A DNA stretch of 64,000 nucleotides from positions 79,156 through 143,155 of the forward strand of contig CAJTNN010000003.1 in assembly GCA_910577585.1 (NCBI GenBank). Reading direction: 5' to 3'. Origin of the DNA: an uncultured Muribaculaceae bacterium (GTDB lineage: Bacteria; Bacteroidota; Bacteroidia; Bacteroidales; Muribaculaceae). The position numbers and the translations under genes were made by a program. A model generated the notes under the pieces. It saw only the letters and a list, made by a program, of their open reading frames with translations. It was not told the origin of the DNA and did not search any database. This document shows, piece after piece, positions 52,886 to 61,251 of this stretch (position 1 is its first letter; every line of letters begins with the position of its first letter).

Positions 52886-52917
52886 TTTGGCCGATAAGTC
52901 TTTTTTTATTAACTTTG
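52886..52917 (+). promoter_or_regulatory. Promoter of tRNA-Thr
   Basis: TTTG (52886-52889), 20-bp spacer, TAACTTTG (52910-52917), a full consensus match 14 bp before the tRNA 5' end. Confidence 0.88.
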
Positions 52918-52931
52918 CACTCGCAATGCAA

Positions 52932-53004
52932 GCCGCAATAGCTCAGTTGGTAGAGCATTTCATTCGTAACGAAAAGGTCGTGGGTTCGAGTCCCACTCGC
53001 GGCT
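52932..53004 (+). tRNA. tRNA-Thr (anticodon CGT)
   Basis: The 73-nt sequence folds as a cloverleaf with D arm GCTC/GAGC, T arm GTGGG-TTCGAGT-CCCAC and a 7-nt anticodon loop TTCGTAA giving CGT (reads ACG). CCA is not encoded. Two A-C mismatches stand out: acceptor pair 6-67 and the last anticodon-stem pair 31-39. A consensus promoter and a strong terminator flank it. Confidence 0.88.
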
Positions 53005-53020
53005 CCCATCTAACATCAAG

Positions 53021-53057
53021 GAAGTCAGTTAATTACAACTGACTTCTTTGTTTTTTT
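53021..53057 (+). terminator. Terminator of tRNA-Thr
   Basis: GAAGTCAGTT (53021-53030) pairs perfectly with AACTGACTTC (53037-53046), followed by TTTG and seven T. Confidence 0.92.
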
Positions 53058-53127
53058 ATAACCTTTGTCGGCCTTTTTGGTTTCCTAAATTTTCCCTATC
53101 TTGCAGTCTACCTTTTAAAATGATTTT

Positions 53128-53159
53128 TTTGGGTATTTGAGGCATTTTCAGTAATTTTG
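53128..53159 (+). promoter_or_regulatory. Promoter of the LytM-like gene
   Basis: TTTG (53128-53131), 20-bp spacer, TAATTTTG (53152-53159): full consensus match; leader about 75 nt. Confidence 0.85.
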
Positions 53160-53239
53160 CGTATTAATCCCGGGATGTACCTACGACGACCGGGATTGAC
53201 GACTGAGAATTGGATGCCCGCATCCATCTGATTATCGCA

Positions 53240-54091
53240 ATGAGACCTCGAAGGATACTGAAACTCACCCTCTCTGACGAAGCAAGGCTTCAGACTCTGG
53301 CAAGCCTGACCATCACCCCGGTCAGGATTCTGGCCATTGCTGCGCTTGCCTTGGTGACCGCCATGGTGGTGGGATTCCTGCTGGTGTTGCTTACCCCTTT
53401 GAAGACGCTGATCCCGGGGTATATGCGCGAGTCGCAACGAGCGGCATCCGAGCTGGCTCTGCTGCGTGTCGATTCGCTCCAGGAAGCTTACATACGCAAT
53501 CAGGCCTATGTCGAGAATCTCAATCGCGTGATGGATATCGAGCGGCAGGCGGTGCGCAGCCGCACTGTGGCCGATTCCGCGCGTCGCATAATTCCCGCCG
53601 ACTCTCTGCTCCCGCCATCGGCCGAAGAGAGCCGCTTTGTGCGCCGCATGCAGGAGCGCGAGAAATTCAATATCTCTGTGGTGGCGCCGATGGCAGCCGA
53701 GGGTATGCTGTTCTATCCTGTGTGTGATGATGGCATAGTCACCGGCGATTCCAAAAATTCGCTGAAGGCGATTCTCAACATCCCGGCCGATGCCTCTATC
53801 ATGGCTATGGCCGACGGCAATGTGGTGGCTCTATATTATGATCCCAAACGTCATGGCTACACGCTGATCATGCAGCATGACAACGGGTTCTTGAGCCGAT
53901 ACACCGGATTGGGTTCGCCTCTCGTAGGTGAGGCCGATGAAGTGCTCGGCGGCCAGGTGCTCTGCCTGACGCCGGCGCCCCGCAACGGCCATCCCGCAGA
54001 GATAAGCGTGGAGCTATGGCACGATGCCATCCGCATCCCCCCCTACAGCTACATCTCCTCTCCCCACACCTACACGCCCCTATACCCATAG
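53240..54091 (+). CDS. Degenerate LytM/M23 peptidase-like membrane protein
   Basis: From ATG 53240 the protein is 283 residues (a TTG at 53210 is rejected). One membrane helix (LAIAALALVTAMVVGFLLVLL) is followed by a coiled region and a C-terminal LytM-like domain: IMAMADGNVVALYYDPKRHGYTLIMQHDNGFLSRYTGL and AEISVELWHDAIRIPPYSYI. In active M23 enzymes these are HxxxD before the first segment, HxH in the second (HLHFE), and YAHL; here the zinc ligands are replaced (EISVE, YTGL). It is probably a non-catalytic regulator of cell-wall hydrolases, like EnvC or NlpD. Confidence 0.8.
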   Translation: MRPRRILKLTLSDEARLQTLASLTITPVRILAIAALALVTAMVVGFLLVLLTPLKTLIPGYMRESQRAASELALLRVDSLQEAYIRNQAYVENLNRVMDIERQAVRSRTVADSARRIIPADSLLPPSAEESRFVRRMQEREKFNISVVAPMAAEGMLFYPVCDDGIVTGDSKNSLKAILNIPADASIMAMADGNVVALYYDPKRHGYTLIMQHDNGFLSRYTGLGSPLVGEADEVLGGQVLCLTPAPRNGHPAEISVELWHDAIRIPPYSYISSPHTYTPLYP

Positions 54092-54103
54092 CGCAGGCAT
54101 CTC

Positions 54104-54157
54104 TCCCAATCCTCCCATCTCTCCCAGTCCTCCCAAAACTCCCATCTCTCCCAGAAA
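54104..54157. repeat. Six-copy 9-bp homopyrimidine tandem repeat
   Basis: TCCCA recurs at exactly 9-bp steps (54104, 54113, 54122, 54131, 54140, 54149) within an almost pure C/T/A stretch. The minus strand has GGG every 9 nt. Confidence 0.85.
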
Positions 54158-54217
54158 ATTCCCTCCCTCCCAAAACCTCCCTCTCCAATCGGTCTTAATA
54201 AGAATTCTACACAAGCA

Positions 54218-55408
54218 ATGCAACAGAAACGCATAGCCGTCATGGGGTCCACCGGCAGCATAGGCACCCAGACTCTTGACATAATAGCCGAGCGCCCTGA
54301 TCTTTTCAGAGCCTCGGTGCTCACCGCACGCAGCAATGTCACCCTGCTCGCCGAGCAGGCGCGGCGATTTCGCCCTGATAAAGTCGTGGTGGCCGACCCC
54401 GCGGCCTACCGTCCGCTAAAGGAGCATCTGGCAGATTTGCCGGTCAAAGTGGAATGCGGCGATGAGGCCATAGCAGAGGCCGGATGCGGACCGAATGTCG
54501 ACATGGTGCTGGCGGCGCTCGTGGGCTACAGCGGTCTGCTCCCCACAATCAATGCCATCCGCGAGAGCAAAGTCATCGCTCTGGCTAATAAGGAGACTCT
54601 TGTGGTAGGTGGCGCCCTGATAACCCCGCTGCTTAAGGAGTATTCCACGAGCATCCTGCCTGTGGATTCGGAGCATTCGGCCATCTTCCAGTGCCTGCAA
54701 GGGGAGTCTAAGCGCGAGGCCCGCAAGATTCTTCTCACTGCCAGCGGCGGTCCTTTCCGCAATTTCACTCTTGAACAGATGCACGACGTGACGCCGCAGC
54801 AGGCTCTCAATCACCCCAACTGGTCGATGGGAGCGAAGGTCACCATCGATTCGGCTTCGATGATGAACAAGGGGTTTGAGATGATCGAGGCCCATTGGCT
54901 GTTCGGTTGCCCACCCGACAAGATTGAGATTCTGGTGCATCCGCAATCTATCGTGCATTCGATGGTGGAATTCTGCGATGGCTCAGTCAAAGCGCAGCTC
55001 GGCACCCCCGACATGCACCTCCCCATACGCTATGCGCTCGGTTATCCGCAACGCCTCCCCTCCTCCGCCCCCGGGCTGCAGCTGAGCCAGATGGCCCAGC
55101 TCACGTTCCAGGCTCCCGACTTCGAGAGATTCCCGCTGCTTGGCTACGCTTTCGAGGCTATCTCAAAGGGTGGCAACATGCCATGTATCCTCAACGCGGC
55201 CAACGAGGTGGCTGTGGCAAGATTCCTCGACGGCAGTATCGGATTTCTGCAGATGGGTGAGCTCGCCCGCCTCACTATGGACAGCGTGGACTTCATAGCC
55301 GCTCCCGACCTCGACGCTCTGGTGGCCACACACGCTGCCGCCACCGCCCGCGCCCGGGAGATCGCAGCCACATTGGCCTCAGCCCGCAAGGGTGGCCATG
55401 GCTGTTGA
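54218..55408 (+). CDS. dxr: 1-deoxy-D-xylulose 5-phosphate reductoisomerase
   Basis: The 396-residue protein has the NADPH-binding start KRIAVMGSTGSIGTQTLDII, VALANKETLVVGG-like (VIALANKETLVVGG), LPVDSEHSAIFQCLQG with metal/substrate residues, TASGGPF and KVTIDSASMMNKGFEMIEAHWLF. It makes MEP in the non-mevalonate isoprenoid pathway. It precedes rseP by 108 bp, a common bacterial pairing. Confidence 0.97.
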   Translation: MQQKRIAVMGSTGSIGTQTLDIIAERPDLFRASVLTARSNVTLLAEQARRFRPDKVVVADPAAYRPLKEHLADLPVKVECGDEAIAEAGCGPNVDMVLAALVGYSGLLPTINAIRESKVIALANKETLVVGGALITPLLKEYSTSILPVDSEHSAIFQCLQGESKREARKILLTASGGPFRNFTLEQMHDVTPQQALNHPNWSMGAKVTIDSASMMNKGFEMIEAHWLFGCPPDKIEILVHPQSIVHSMVEFCDGSVKAQLGTPDMHLPIRYALGYPQRLPSSAPGLQLSQMAQLTFQAPDFERFPLLGYAFEAISKGGNMPCILNAANEVAVARFLDGSIGFLQMGELARLTMDSVDFIAAPDLDALVATHAAATARAREIAATLASARKGGHGC

Positions 55409-55516
55409 GTCTCTTACACCCGACATCTGATAAAGCAAATAAATAAGTGGAGCTCAGGCGTAGCATTATCATCATCTGCTGCTCCGCTTACTACTACTCA
55501 ATACAACAACACATAA

Positions 55517-57148
55517 ATGCACATTTTCCTGATCAAAGCCACGCAGCTTATTCTCGCCCTGGCTTTCCTGATTGTAATACACGAATTCGGCCACTTCCTC
55601 TTCGCCCGCATCTTCGGTGTGAGGGTCGATAAATTCTATATTTTCTTCGATCCCTTCACTGAGATTTTCAAATGGCGACCGAAAAAATATATGGGTGTGT
55701 TCGGCTCCCATAAATGGCTCAAAGGGGCTTCCGCCGAGGAGCGCAAGGCCTACTATCAGCGCATAAAGGATAACCGCACGCTTGACGAGCAGGAGGAGGC
55801 GCGTAAAAAGGCCAGGAAGAATGGCGAGCCCGAACCTGAGTTCCCCCCCGTGGCGCTAACCGAGGTGTGGGAGGATTTCAAGGAATCACCGGCCACAGAT
55901 GATGCCGCAAAGCCTAAAAAGCAATCCTTCTGGAAGAACACCGAGTATGGCATAGGCTGGCTGCCGTTAGGCGGATATTGCAAGATATCGGGCATGATCG
56001 ATGAGTCGATGGACACCAATCAGATGAAGCAACCCGCCAAGCCGTGGGAGTTCCGCTCAAAACCGGCGTGGCAACGCCTGCTGATCATGATTGCCGGTGT
56101 GCTCTTCAATTTCCTGCTTGCGATATTGATCTATGCCGGCATAGTGTATGCCTCAGGCGAGAAGTATATCCCCTTTGACCGCGCTGAGATGGGCATGGCC
56201 TACTCTCCGGCAGCTCAGGAGATCGGATTCCTCAACGGCGATATCCCCCTCACTGCCGATGGCGAGAAACTCGATTATCCGGCCGATGCCATGATCAAGA
56301 TGATGCAGGCGAAGGTTGTCACCGTCGACCGCCAGGGTGAGCATGTGGATATCCGGATTCCCGAGAAGTTCATGTTTACTCTCCAGGATGAGCTTGAGAG
56401 CGGCAAGTCGCCGATCAACTTCCTCACCTACAATATCCCCACCGAAATCCAGGATGTCACTCCCGGCGAGGGGGCTGCACGCGGAGGTATCATGAAGGGG
56501 GACCGCATCGTGGCCATCGACTCTGTCCGGACCCCGACCCTGCTCGATTTCCAGAATGTCATCACCCACCAGGCGGCGGCCAATAAAGAGAAGAATAATA
56601 CGAAGCAGGCCACCCTGCAGCTGACCGTGGAGCGCACCTCAGCCGCCGGAGCTTCAGAAGAGCTGCACCTCCCCGTCACCCTCTCAGAGGGCGACAAGAT
56701 GGGTGTGCTGCTCCAGACCGACGTCACGAAGTTCTATACCCCCGAAGAGAAAAACTACTCTCTGCTTGCTTCCATCCCGCGCGGCGTGGAGATGGGCACT
56801 GAGAAACTCACATCCTACGCCAAGTCAATGAAGCTCGTGGCCACCAAAGAGGGTGCCAAGAGCATCGGCGGCTTCGGCTCGATCGGCGCCATATTCCCCG
56901 AGAAATGGGACTGGATTGCATTCTGGAATATCGCTGCATTCCTGTCGGTGGCGCTTGCATTCATGAATATTCTCCCGATTCCCGGTCTCGACGGTGGCCA
57001 TGTGCTCTTCCTCATCTATGAGATTATCTTCCGCAGAGCTCCCAGCCAGAAGTTTATGGAGGTGGCGCAGATGTGCGGCATGGGCTTCCTGCTTCTGCTC
57101 CTGCTTTACGCCAACGGCATGGATATCGTGAGACTCTTCATCAAATAA
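55517..57148 (+). CDS. rseP: RseP-type site-2 protease with charged insert
   Basis: The 543-residue membrane protein has the zinc motif IHEFGHF (His22, Glu23, His26) in the first helix, WLPLGGYCKISGM, a PDZ domain (about 300-390; VTPGEGAARGGIMKGDRIVAIDS) and the second catalytic motif NILPIPGLDGGHVLF. It cuts membrane-bound anti-sigma factors and remnant signal peptides. Residues about 58-140 are a highly charged segment (RKAYYQRIKDNRTLDEQEEARKKARKNGEPEPEFPP) that makes it about 80 residues longer than close relatives I recall. Confidence 0.93.
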   Translation: MHIFLIKATQLILALAFLIVIHEFGHFLFARIFGVRVDKFYIFFDPFTEIFKWRPKKYMGVFGSHKWLKGASAEERKAYYQRIKDNRTLDEQEEARKKARKNGEPEPEFPPVALTEVWEDFKESPATDDAAKPKKQSFWKNTEYGIGWLPLGGYCKISGMIDESMDTNQMKQPAKPWEFRSKPAWQRLLIMIAGVLFNFLLAILIYAGIVYASGEKYIPFDRAEMGMAYSPAAQEIGFLNGDIPLTADGEKLDYPADAMIKMMQAKVVTVDRQGEHVDIRIPEKFMFTLQDELESGKSPINFLTYNIPTEIQDVTPGEGAARGGIMKGDRIVAIDSVRTPTLLDFQNVITHQAAANKEKNNTKQATLQLTVERTSAAGASEELHLPVTLSEGDKMGVLLQTDVTKFYTPEEKNYSLLASIPRGVEMGTEKLTSYAKSMKLVATKEGAKSIGGFGSIGAIFPEKWDWIAFWNIAAFLSVALAFMNILPIPGLDGGHVLFLIYEIIFRRAPSQKFMEVAQMCGMGFLLLLLLYANGMDIVRLFIK

Positions 57149-57151
57149 TCT

Positions 57152-57269
57152 AAAATCACTCAAAAAATCCTCAAAAATAATGCATATGTAGTTGCTAATT
57201 TTTGAGAGATACTGAAGTTGTTTAAACTTTCTTCAATTTAAGTTTTTCGTAAAAAGTTTAAACAACTTC
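57152..57269. repeat. Fused family A and family D palindromic elements
   Basis: 57152-57213 is, in reverse, the left 55 bp of the 42.1 kb element with an extra 7-8 bp. It runs directly into a hairpin with perfect 17-bp arms (57214-57230 and 57253-57269; GAAGTTGTTTAAACTTT and its complement). The right arm and the bases before it (TCGTAAAAAGTTTAAA) match the right end of the 33.2 kb element. The hairpin lies between rseP and the methyltransferase and could also end transcription. Confidence 0.82.
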
Positions 57270-57289
57270 ACTTACTGCAAAATAGATCT

Positions 57290-58471
57290 ATGTATCCCGT
57301 AATAAAACTTAAACCCGGCAAGGAGGAGTCGCTCCTCCGCCATCATCCCTGGGTATTCTCAGGGGCTGTGGCCTCACTTCCAGAAAATCTTGAGGAGGGT
57401 GACTATGTGGTTGTCACCGACTCCAAGGGTCAGACTCTCGGAGTGGGCCACTATCAGATTGGGTCAATCACCGTGCGTATTCTGGAATTCGGTGTCGATG
57501 CAATCTCTGATGATTTCTATTTCAAACGTCTCTCCAACGCGGCCGACCTGCGCCTCACACTGGGGCTCTGCCGCCCCGACAACGATTGCTTCCGACTTGT
57601 GCACGGCGAGGGTGATTTCCTCCCCGGACTGGTGGTGGACATCTATGGCGACACTGCCGTGATGCAGGCCCATTCGCCCGGCATGCACTTCGAACGCAAC
57701 ACCATCGCCGAGGCGCTGACCCGCCTGCCGCAGATCAACATACGCAACGTCTACTACAAGAGTGAGACCACCCTCCCCTTCAAGGCGCGCCTCGACCCCC
57801 ACAATGATTACCTCATCGGGGGCTTCGATGGCAATGTGGCCACCGAGAATGGGCTGCAGTTCAATATCGACTGGCTGAAGGGTCAGAAGACCGGTTTCTT
57901 CGTCGACCAGCGCGAGAACCGCGCCCTACTCGAGAAGTTCGCAAAGGGGCGCGAGGTGCTGAATATGTTCTGCTACACGGGAGGTTTCTCTGTCTATGCC
58001 ATGCGCGGAGGGGCGCTGTCGGTCGATTCGGTCGATTCTTCGGCCAAGGCTGCCGCCCTCACCGATGCCAATATCGCCCTGAACTTCCCCGACGATCCGC
58101 GCCACACCACCCACGCCGTCGATGCCTTCAAATATCTGGCCGACATGCCCAAGGACCGCTACGACCTCATAATCCTCGACCCGCCGGCATTCGCAAAGCA
58201 TCGGTCGGCACTTAAGAATGGTCTTATCGGCTACCGCAAACTCAATGCGAAGGCTTTCGAGAAAATCCGTCCGGGTGGAATACTCTTCACATTCTCATGC
58301 TCGCAGGTAGTGAGCCGCGAGGCATTCCGTCTGGCCGTATTCTCGGCGGCTGCCAAATCGGGACGCAAGGTGCGCGTGCTGCACCAGCTCACCCAGCCGG
58401 CCGACCATCCTTTCGACATCTCACACCCCGAAGGTGAATACCTCAAGGGACTCATCCTGTATGTCGAATAA
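57290..58471 (+). CDS. Class I SAM-dependent rRNA methyltransferase (RlmI-like)
   Basis: The 393-residue protein has an N-terminal PUA domain (KLKPGKEESLLRHHPWVFSGAVASL...GDYVVVTDSKGQTLGVGHY) and a C-terminal Rossmann methyltransferase domain: QKTGFFVDQRENR, VLNMFCYTGGFSVYAMRGGA and LIILDPPAFAKHRSAL, with HVFTFSCS-like ILFTFSCSQVV. RlmI and relatives methylate cytosine C5 in 23S rRNA. The exact target is not shown. Confidence 0.92.
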   Translation: MYPVIKLKPGKEESLLRHHPWVFSGAVASLPENLEEGDYVVVTDSKGQTLGVGHYQIGSITVRILEFGVDAISDDFYFKRLSNAADLRLTLGLCRPDNDCFRLVHGEGDFLPGLVVDIYGDTAVMQAHSPGMHFERNTIAEALTRLPQINIRNVYYKSETTLPFKARLDPHNDYLIGGFDGNVATENGLQFNIDWLKGQKTGFFVDQRENRALLEKFAKGREVLNMFCYTGGFSVYAMRGGALSVDSVDSSAKAAALTDANIALNFPDDPRHTTHAVDAFKYLADMPKDRYDLIILDPPAFAKHRSALKNGLIGYRKLNAKAFEKIRPGGILFTFSCSQVVSREAFRLAVFSAAAKSGRKVRVLHQLTQPADHPFDISHPEGEYLKGLILYVE

Positions 58472-58494
58472 GCGATTGACACCACTTTTTCCGA

Positions 58495-58574
58495 TAAGTA
58501 ATTGCGAAGAATTAATGAACAAATCATTCTTTGAAAAGAATCACTTATGATGTTTAATTCTTCGCAACTACTTA
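58495..58574. repeat. 80-bp family C palindromic element
   Basis: Arms at 58495-58515 (TAAGTAATTGCGAAGAATTA plus one base) and 58554-58574 match at 20 of 21 positions in inverted orientation. The interior from ATTCTTTGA to TTAATTC aligns with the 22.1 kb element. Confidence 0.85.
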
Positions 58575-58601
58575 AATCTCTAACCATACATACTATAGAT
58601 C

Positions 58602-60626
58602 ATGAAAAAGATTCTACCCGCCCTGGCACTCGGCCCCATCATGGCCATCAGTCTCCAGGCTGCCGAAAACAAGAACTTCGACTATCATGCCGACCAGTTC
58701 GCCGACATCGAGGTGCTGCGCTACGAAGTGCCTGAGTTCAATTCTCTATCTCTTCAGCAGAAGAAGATGCTCTACTACCTCTCGCAGGCTGCGCAGGCCG
58801 GACGCGACATCATCTGGGATCAGAACTGCCGCTACAATCTGCAGCTGCGTCCTGTGCTCGAGGCTATCTATACCGGCTACGACGGTCCGGCTGACTCGGC
58901 CGACTGGAAGGCCTTCCAGCAGTATATGAAGCAGGTGTGGTTTGGCAATGGCATCCATCACCATTACTCTAACGATAAGTTCACCCCTGCCTTCTCGGCC
59001 GATTTCTTCAAGGCGCAGATGGCGAAGCTCCCGGCCGATGTATTCTCTACCGATGAGGGTCAGAGCATCGACGAGCTGAAAGCACTGCTGGAGAAGGTCG
59101 TGTTCGACCCCGCATTCCTTGCCAAAAAGGTCAGCCAGGATGGCTCGCAGGATGTGATTCTCGCATCTGCCACCAACCTCTACGACGGCAATGTCACCCA
59201 GGCTGAGGTCGAGGATTATTACGCACGCCTCAAGGACCCCGCCGACGAGACTCCTATCTCTTATGGTCTCAACGCCCGCGTGGCCAAAGTCGATGGCAAG
59301 GTCGTTGAGCAGGTCTATCACCTCAATGGCCTCTATGGTCCGGCTATCGCCAAGATCATCTACTGGCTCGACATGGCCAAGAGTGTGGCTGAGAATGATG
59401 CGCAGCGCGAATACATCACCAAGCTCATCGACTACTACATCACCGGCGACCTCCGCACATTCGACGAATACTCAATCCTGTGGGCCGAAGACACTAAGTC
59501 TGACGTGGATTTCGTCAACGGTTTCATCGAGTCTTACGGCGATCCTCTGGGCATGACCGGCTCGTGGGAGGCTTACGTCAACTTCCGCAACCGTGAGGCT
59601 TCGGCCCGCACCGAGGCTATCTCGGGCAACGCTCAGTGGTTTGAGGACCACTCCCCCATCAATCCGGCCTATCGCAAGCCTGAGGTGAAAGGTGTGTCGG
59701 CTAAAGTGATTACTGCATCTTTCCTCGGCGGAGATGCTTTCCCCTCTACCGCCATCGGCATCAACCTGCCTAACGCCAACTGGATCCGCGCTGCCCACGG
59801 TTCGAAGTCGGTGACTCTCGAGAATATCACCGAGGCCTACGCCATGGCCTCTATCGGCAACGGCTTCAATGAGGAATTCGTGATCGACGCCCCGACATCG
59901 AAGCTGCTCGACGACTATCTCTACATCACCGACATGCTCCACACTGACCTCCATGAGTGTCTCGGCCACGCTTCGGGCCGTCTGGCTCCGGGTGTCGACC
60001 AGGATGCTCTCAAGGAGAATGGCGCCACTCTCGAGGAGGCTCGTGCCGACCTCTTCGCTCTCTATTACCTGCCCGATGCCAAGCTCCAGGAGATCGGCGT
60101 GCTCGACAATCCTGATGCCTACAAGGCCGAGTATTATAAGTATATGCTCAATGGTCTTATGACCCAGCTAAACCGCATCGAGCTCGGCAAGGATGTCGAG
60201 GAGGCCCACATGCGCAATCGCCAGCTCATCGCCAAATGGGTGCTCGAGCATGGTAAGAAAGATAAGGTGGTGGAGCTCGTGAAGCGCGGCGGCAAGACTT
60301 ATGTCAAGATCAACGACTATAAGAAGATGCGCGACCTCCTGGGTCAGCTTCTCGCCGAAATCCAGCGCATCAAGAGCGAGGGCGACTACAAGGCCGGCAA
60401 CGACCTGGTGCAGAAGTATGCCGTCAAGATCGACCCGAAACTCCACAAGGAGGTGCTTGACCGCTACGCCACTCTCAACATTCCCCCCTACCGTGGCTTT
60501 GTCAATCCAGTCTACAACGTCATCACCGACGACAACGGCGAAATCACCGACATCACTCTCGACTACACCGAGAGCTACCCCGACCAGATGCTGCGTCTGA
60601 GCCGCGATTTCTCGACCCTGCGCTGA
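58602..60626 (+). CDS. Dipeptidyl peptidase III family metallopeptidase (M49)
   Basis: The 674-residue protein has a signal peptide-like start (MKKILPALALGPIMAISLQA). The zinc motif is HECLGH (451-456), the six-residue HExxxH form unique to M49, and the second motif EEARAD (478-483) supplies the third ligand. Family members remove dipeptides from peptide N-termini. The signal suggests a periplasmic location. The AlkD-like gene starts 36 bp later. Confidence 0.93.
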   Translation: MKKILPALALGPIMAISLQAAENKNFDYHADQFADIEVLRYEVPEFNSLSLQQKKMLYYLSQAAQAGRDIIWDQNCRYNLQLRPVLEAIYTGYDGPADSADWKAFQQYMKQVWFGNGIHHHYSNDKFTPAFSADFFKAQMAKLPADVFSTDEGQSIDELKALLEKVVFDPAFLAKKVSQDGSQDVILASATNLYDGNVTQAEVEDYYARLKDPADETPISYGLNARVAKVDGKVVEQVYHLNGLYGPAIAKIIYWLDMAKSVAENDAQREYITKLIDYYITGDLRTFDEYSILWAEDTKSDVDFVNGFIESYGDPLGMTGSWEAYVNFRNREASARTEAISGNAQWFEDHSPINPAYRKPEVKGVSAKVITASFLGGDAFPSTAIGINLPNANWIRAAHGSKSVTLENITEAYAMASIGNGFNEEFVIDAPTSKLLDDYLYITDMLHTDLHECLGHASGRLAPGVDQDALKENGATLEEARADLFALYYLPDAKLQEIGVLDNPDAYKAEYYKYMLNGLMTQLNRIELGKDVEEAHMRNRQLIAKWVLEHGKKDKVVELVKRGGKTYVKINDYKKMRDLLGQLLAEIQRIKSEGDYKAGNDLVQKYAVKIDPKLHKEVLDRYATLNIPPYRGFVNPVYNVITDDNGEITDITLDYTESYPDQMLRLSRDFSTLR

Positions 60627-60661
60627 TTCGGAACTGTTTAAATTTAACAACAGTTTCTGAG

Positions 60662-61108
60662 ATGTTGAAGGAGATAAAACATTCGTTTATGGTATACCGC
60701 AACGGCATCGTGGCCGACACGCTGCGTGCCGCCGGTATGCCCTACGCGGTGATCTTCGGTCTGCAGCTGCCGCAGCTCAATGAAATTGCGCGTAGCCAGC
60801 AACCCTCAGCTGCCCTGGCCCGCGAGCTATGGGCTGACCGCCGGGTGCGTGAGTCGCGGCTGCTGGCGCCGATGCTTTTCCCGGCCGATGAGTTGCAACC
60901 CGACGAGGCCCTGTCGATGGCCTGCGATGTCCAGACCCGCGAGGAGGCCGATATCCTCTGCTTCAAGCTGCTGCGCCGCCTCCCCTACGCTGCCGGACTT
61001 CTCCCAGACCTAATCGAGGCTTCCGGACGCCTCAGCGCCGCCGACTCGCCCGAGGCTCCTCTGGCAGCCTACTGTGCCGAGGCTCTGAAGCGCAACCTTG
61101 CCGACTGA
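60662..61108 (+). CDS. DNA alkylation repair (AlkD-like) HEAT-repeat protein
   Basis: The 148-residue protein consists of short helical repeats (NEIARSQQPSAALARELWADRRVRESRLLAPMLFPADEL and EALSMACDVQTREEADILCFKLLRRL), the pattern of AlkD-like glycosylases. At 148 residues it is shorter than active AlkD (about 230), so it may be a partial or divergent form. A small palindrome (60631-60656, AACTGTT/AACAGTT) lies just before the start. Confidence 0.75.
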   Translation: MLKEIKHSFMVYRNGIVADTLRAAGMPYAVIFGLQLPQLNEIARSQQPSAALARELWADRRVRESRLLAPMLFPADELQPDEALSMACDVQTREEADILCFKLLRRLPYAAGLLPDLIEASGRLSAADSPEAPLAAYCAEALKRNLAD

Positions 61109-61184
61109 CACCGGCCTGCAACAGCTATCCATACGATTCCACCGGGCTCCAGATCTACAAGATCCACAAGGCCCCTGACAATAA

Positions 61185-61219
61185 AGCGTCCCGGCATCCA
61201 TTGCGGATGTCGGGACGCT
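61185..61219. terminator. Bidirectional terminator between AlkD-like and amylase genes
   Basis: A 15-bp stem with one mismatch (61185-61199 with 61205-61219; core AGCGTCCCG/CGGGACGCT, 5-nt loop) between convergent genes. T-rich bases flank it on both strands. Confidence 0.8.
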
Positions 61220-61251
61220 GCATTATTATTGGTCAGCCGAGGCTGAGGGTG

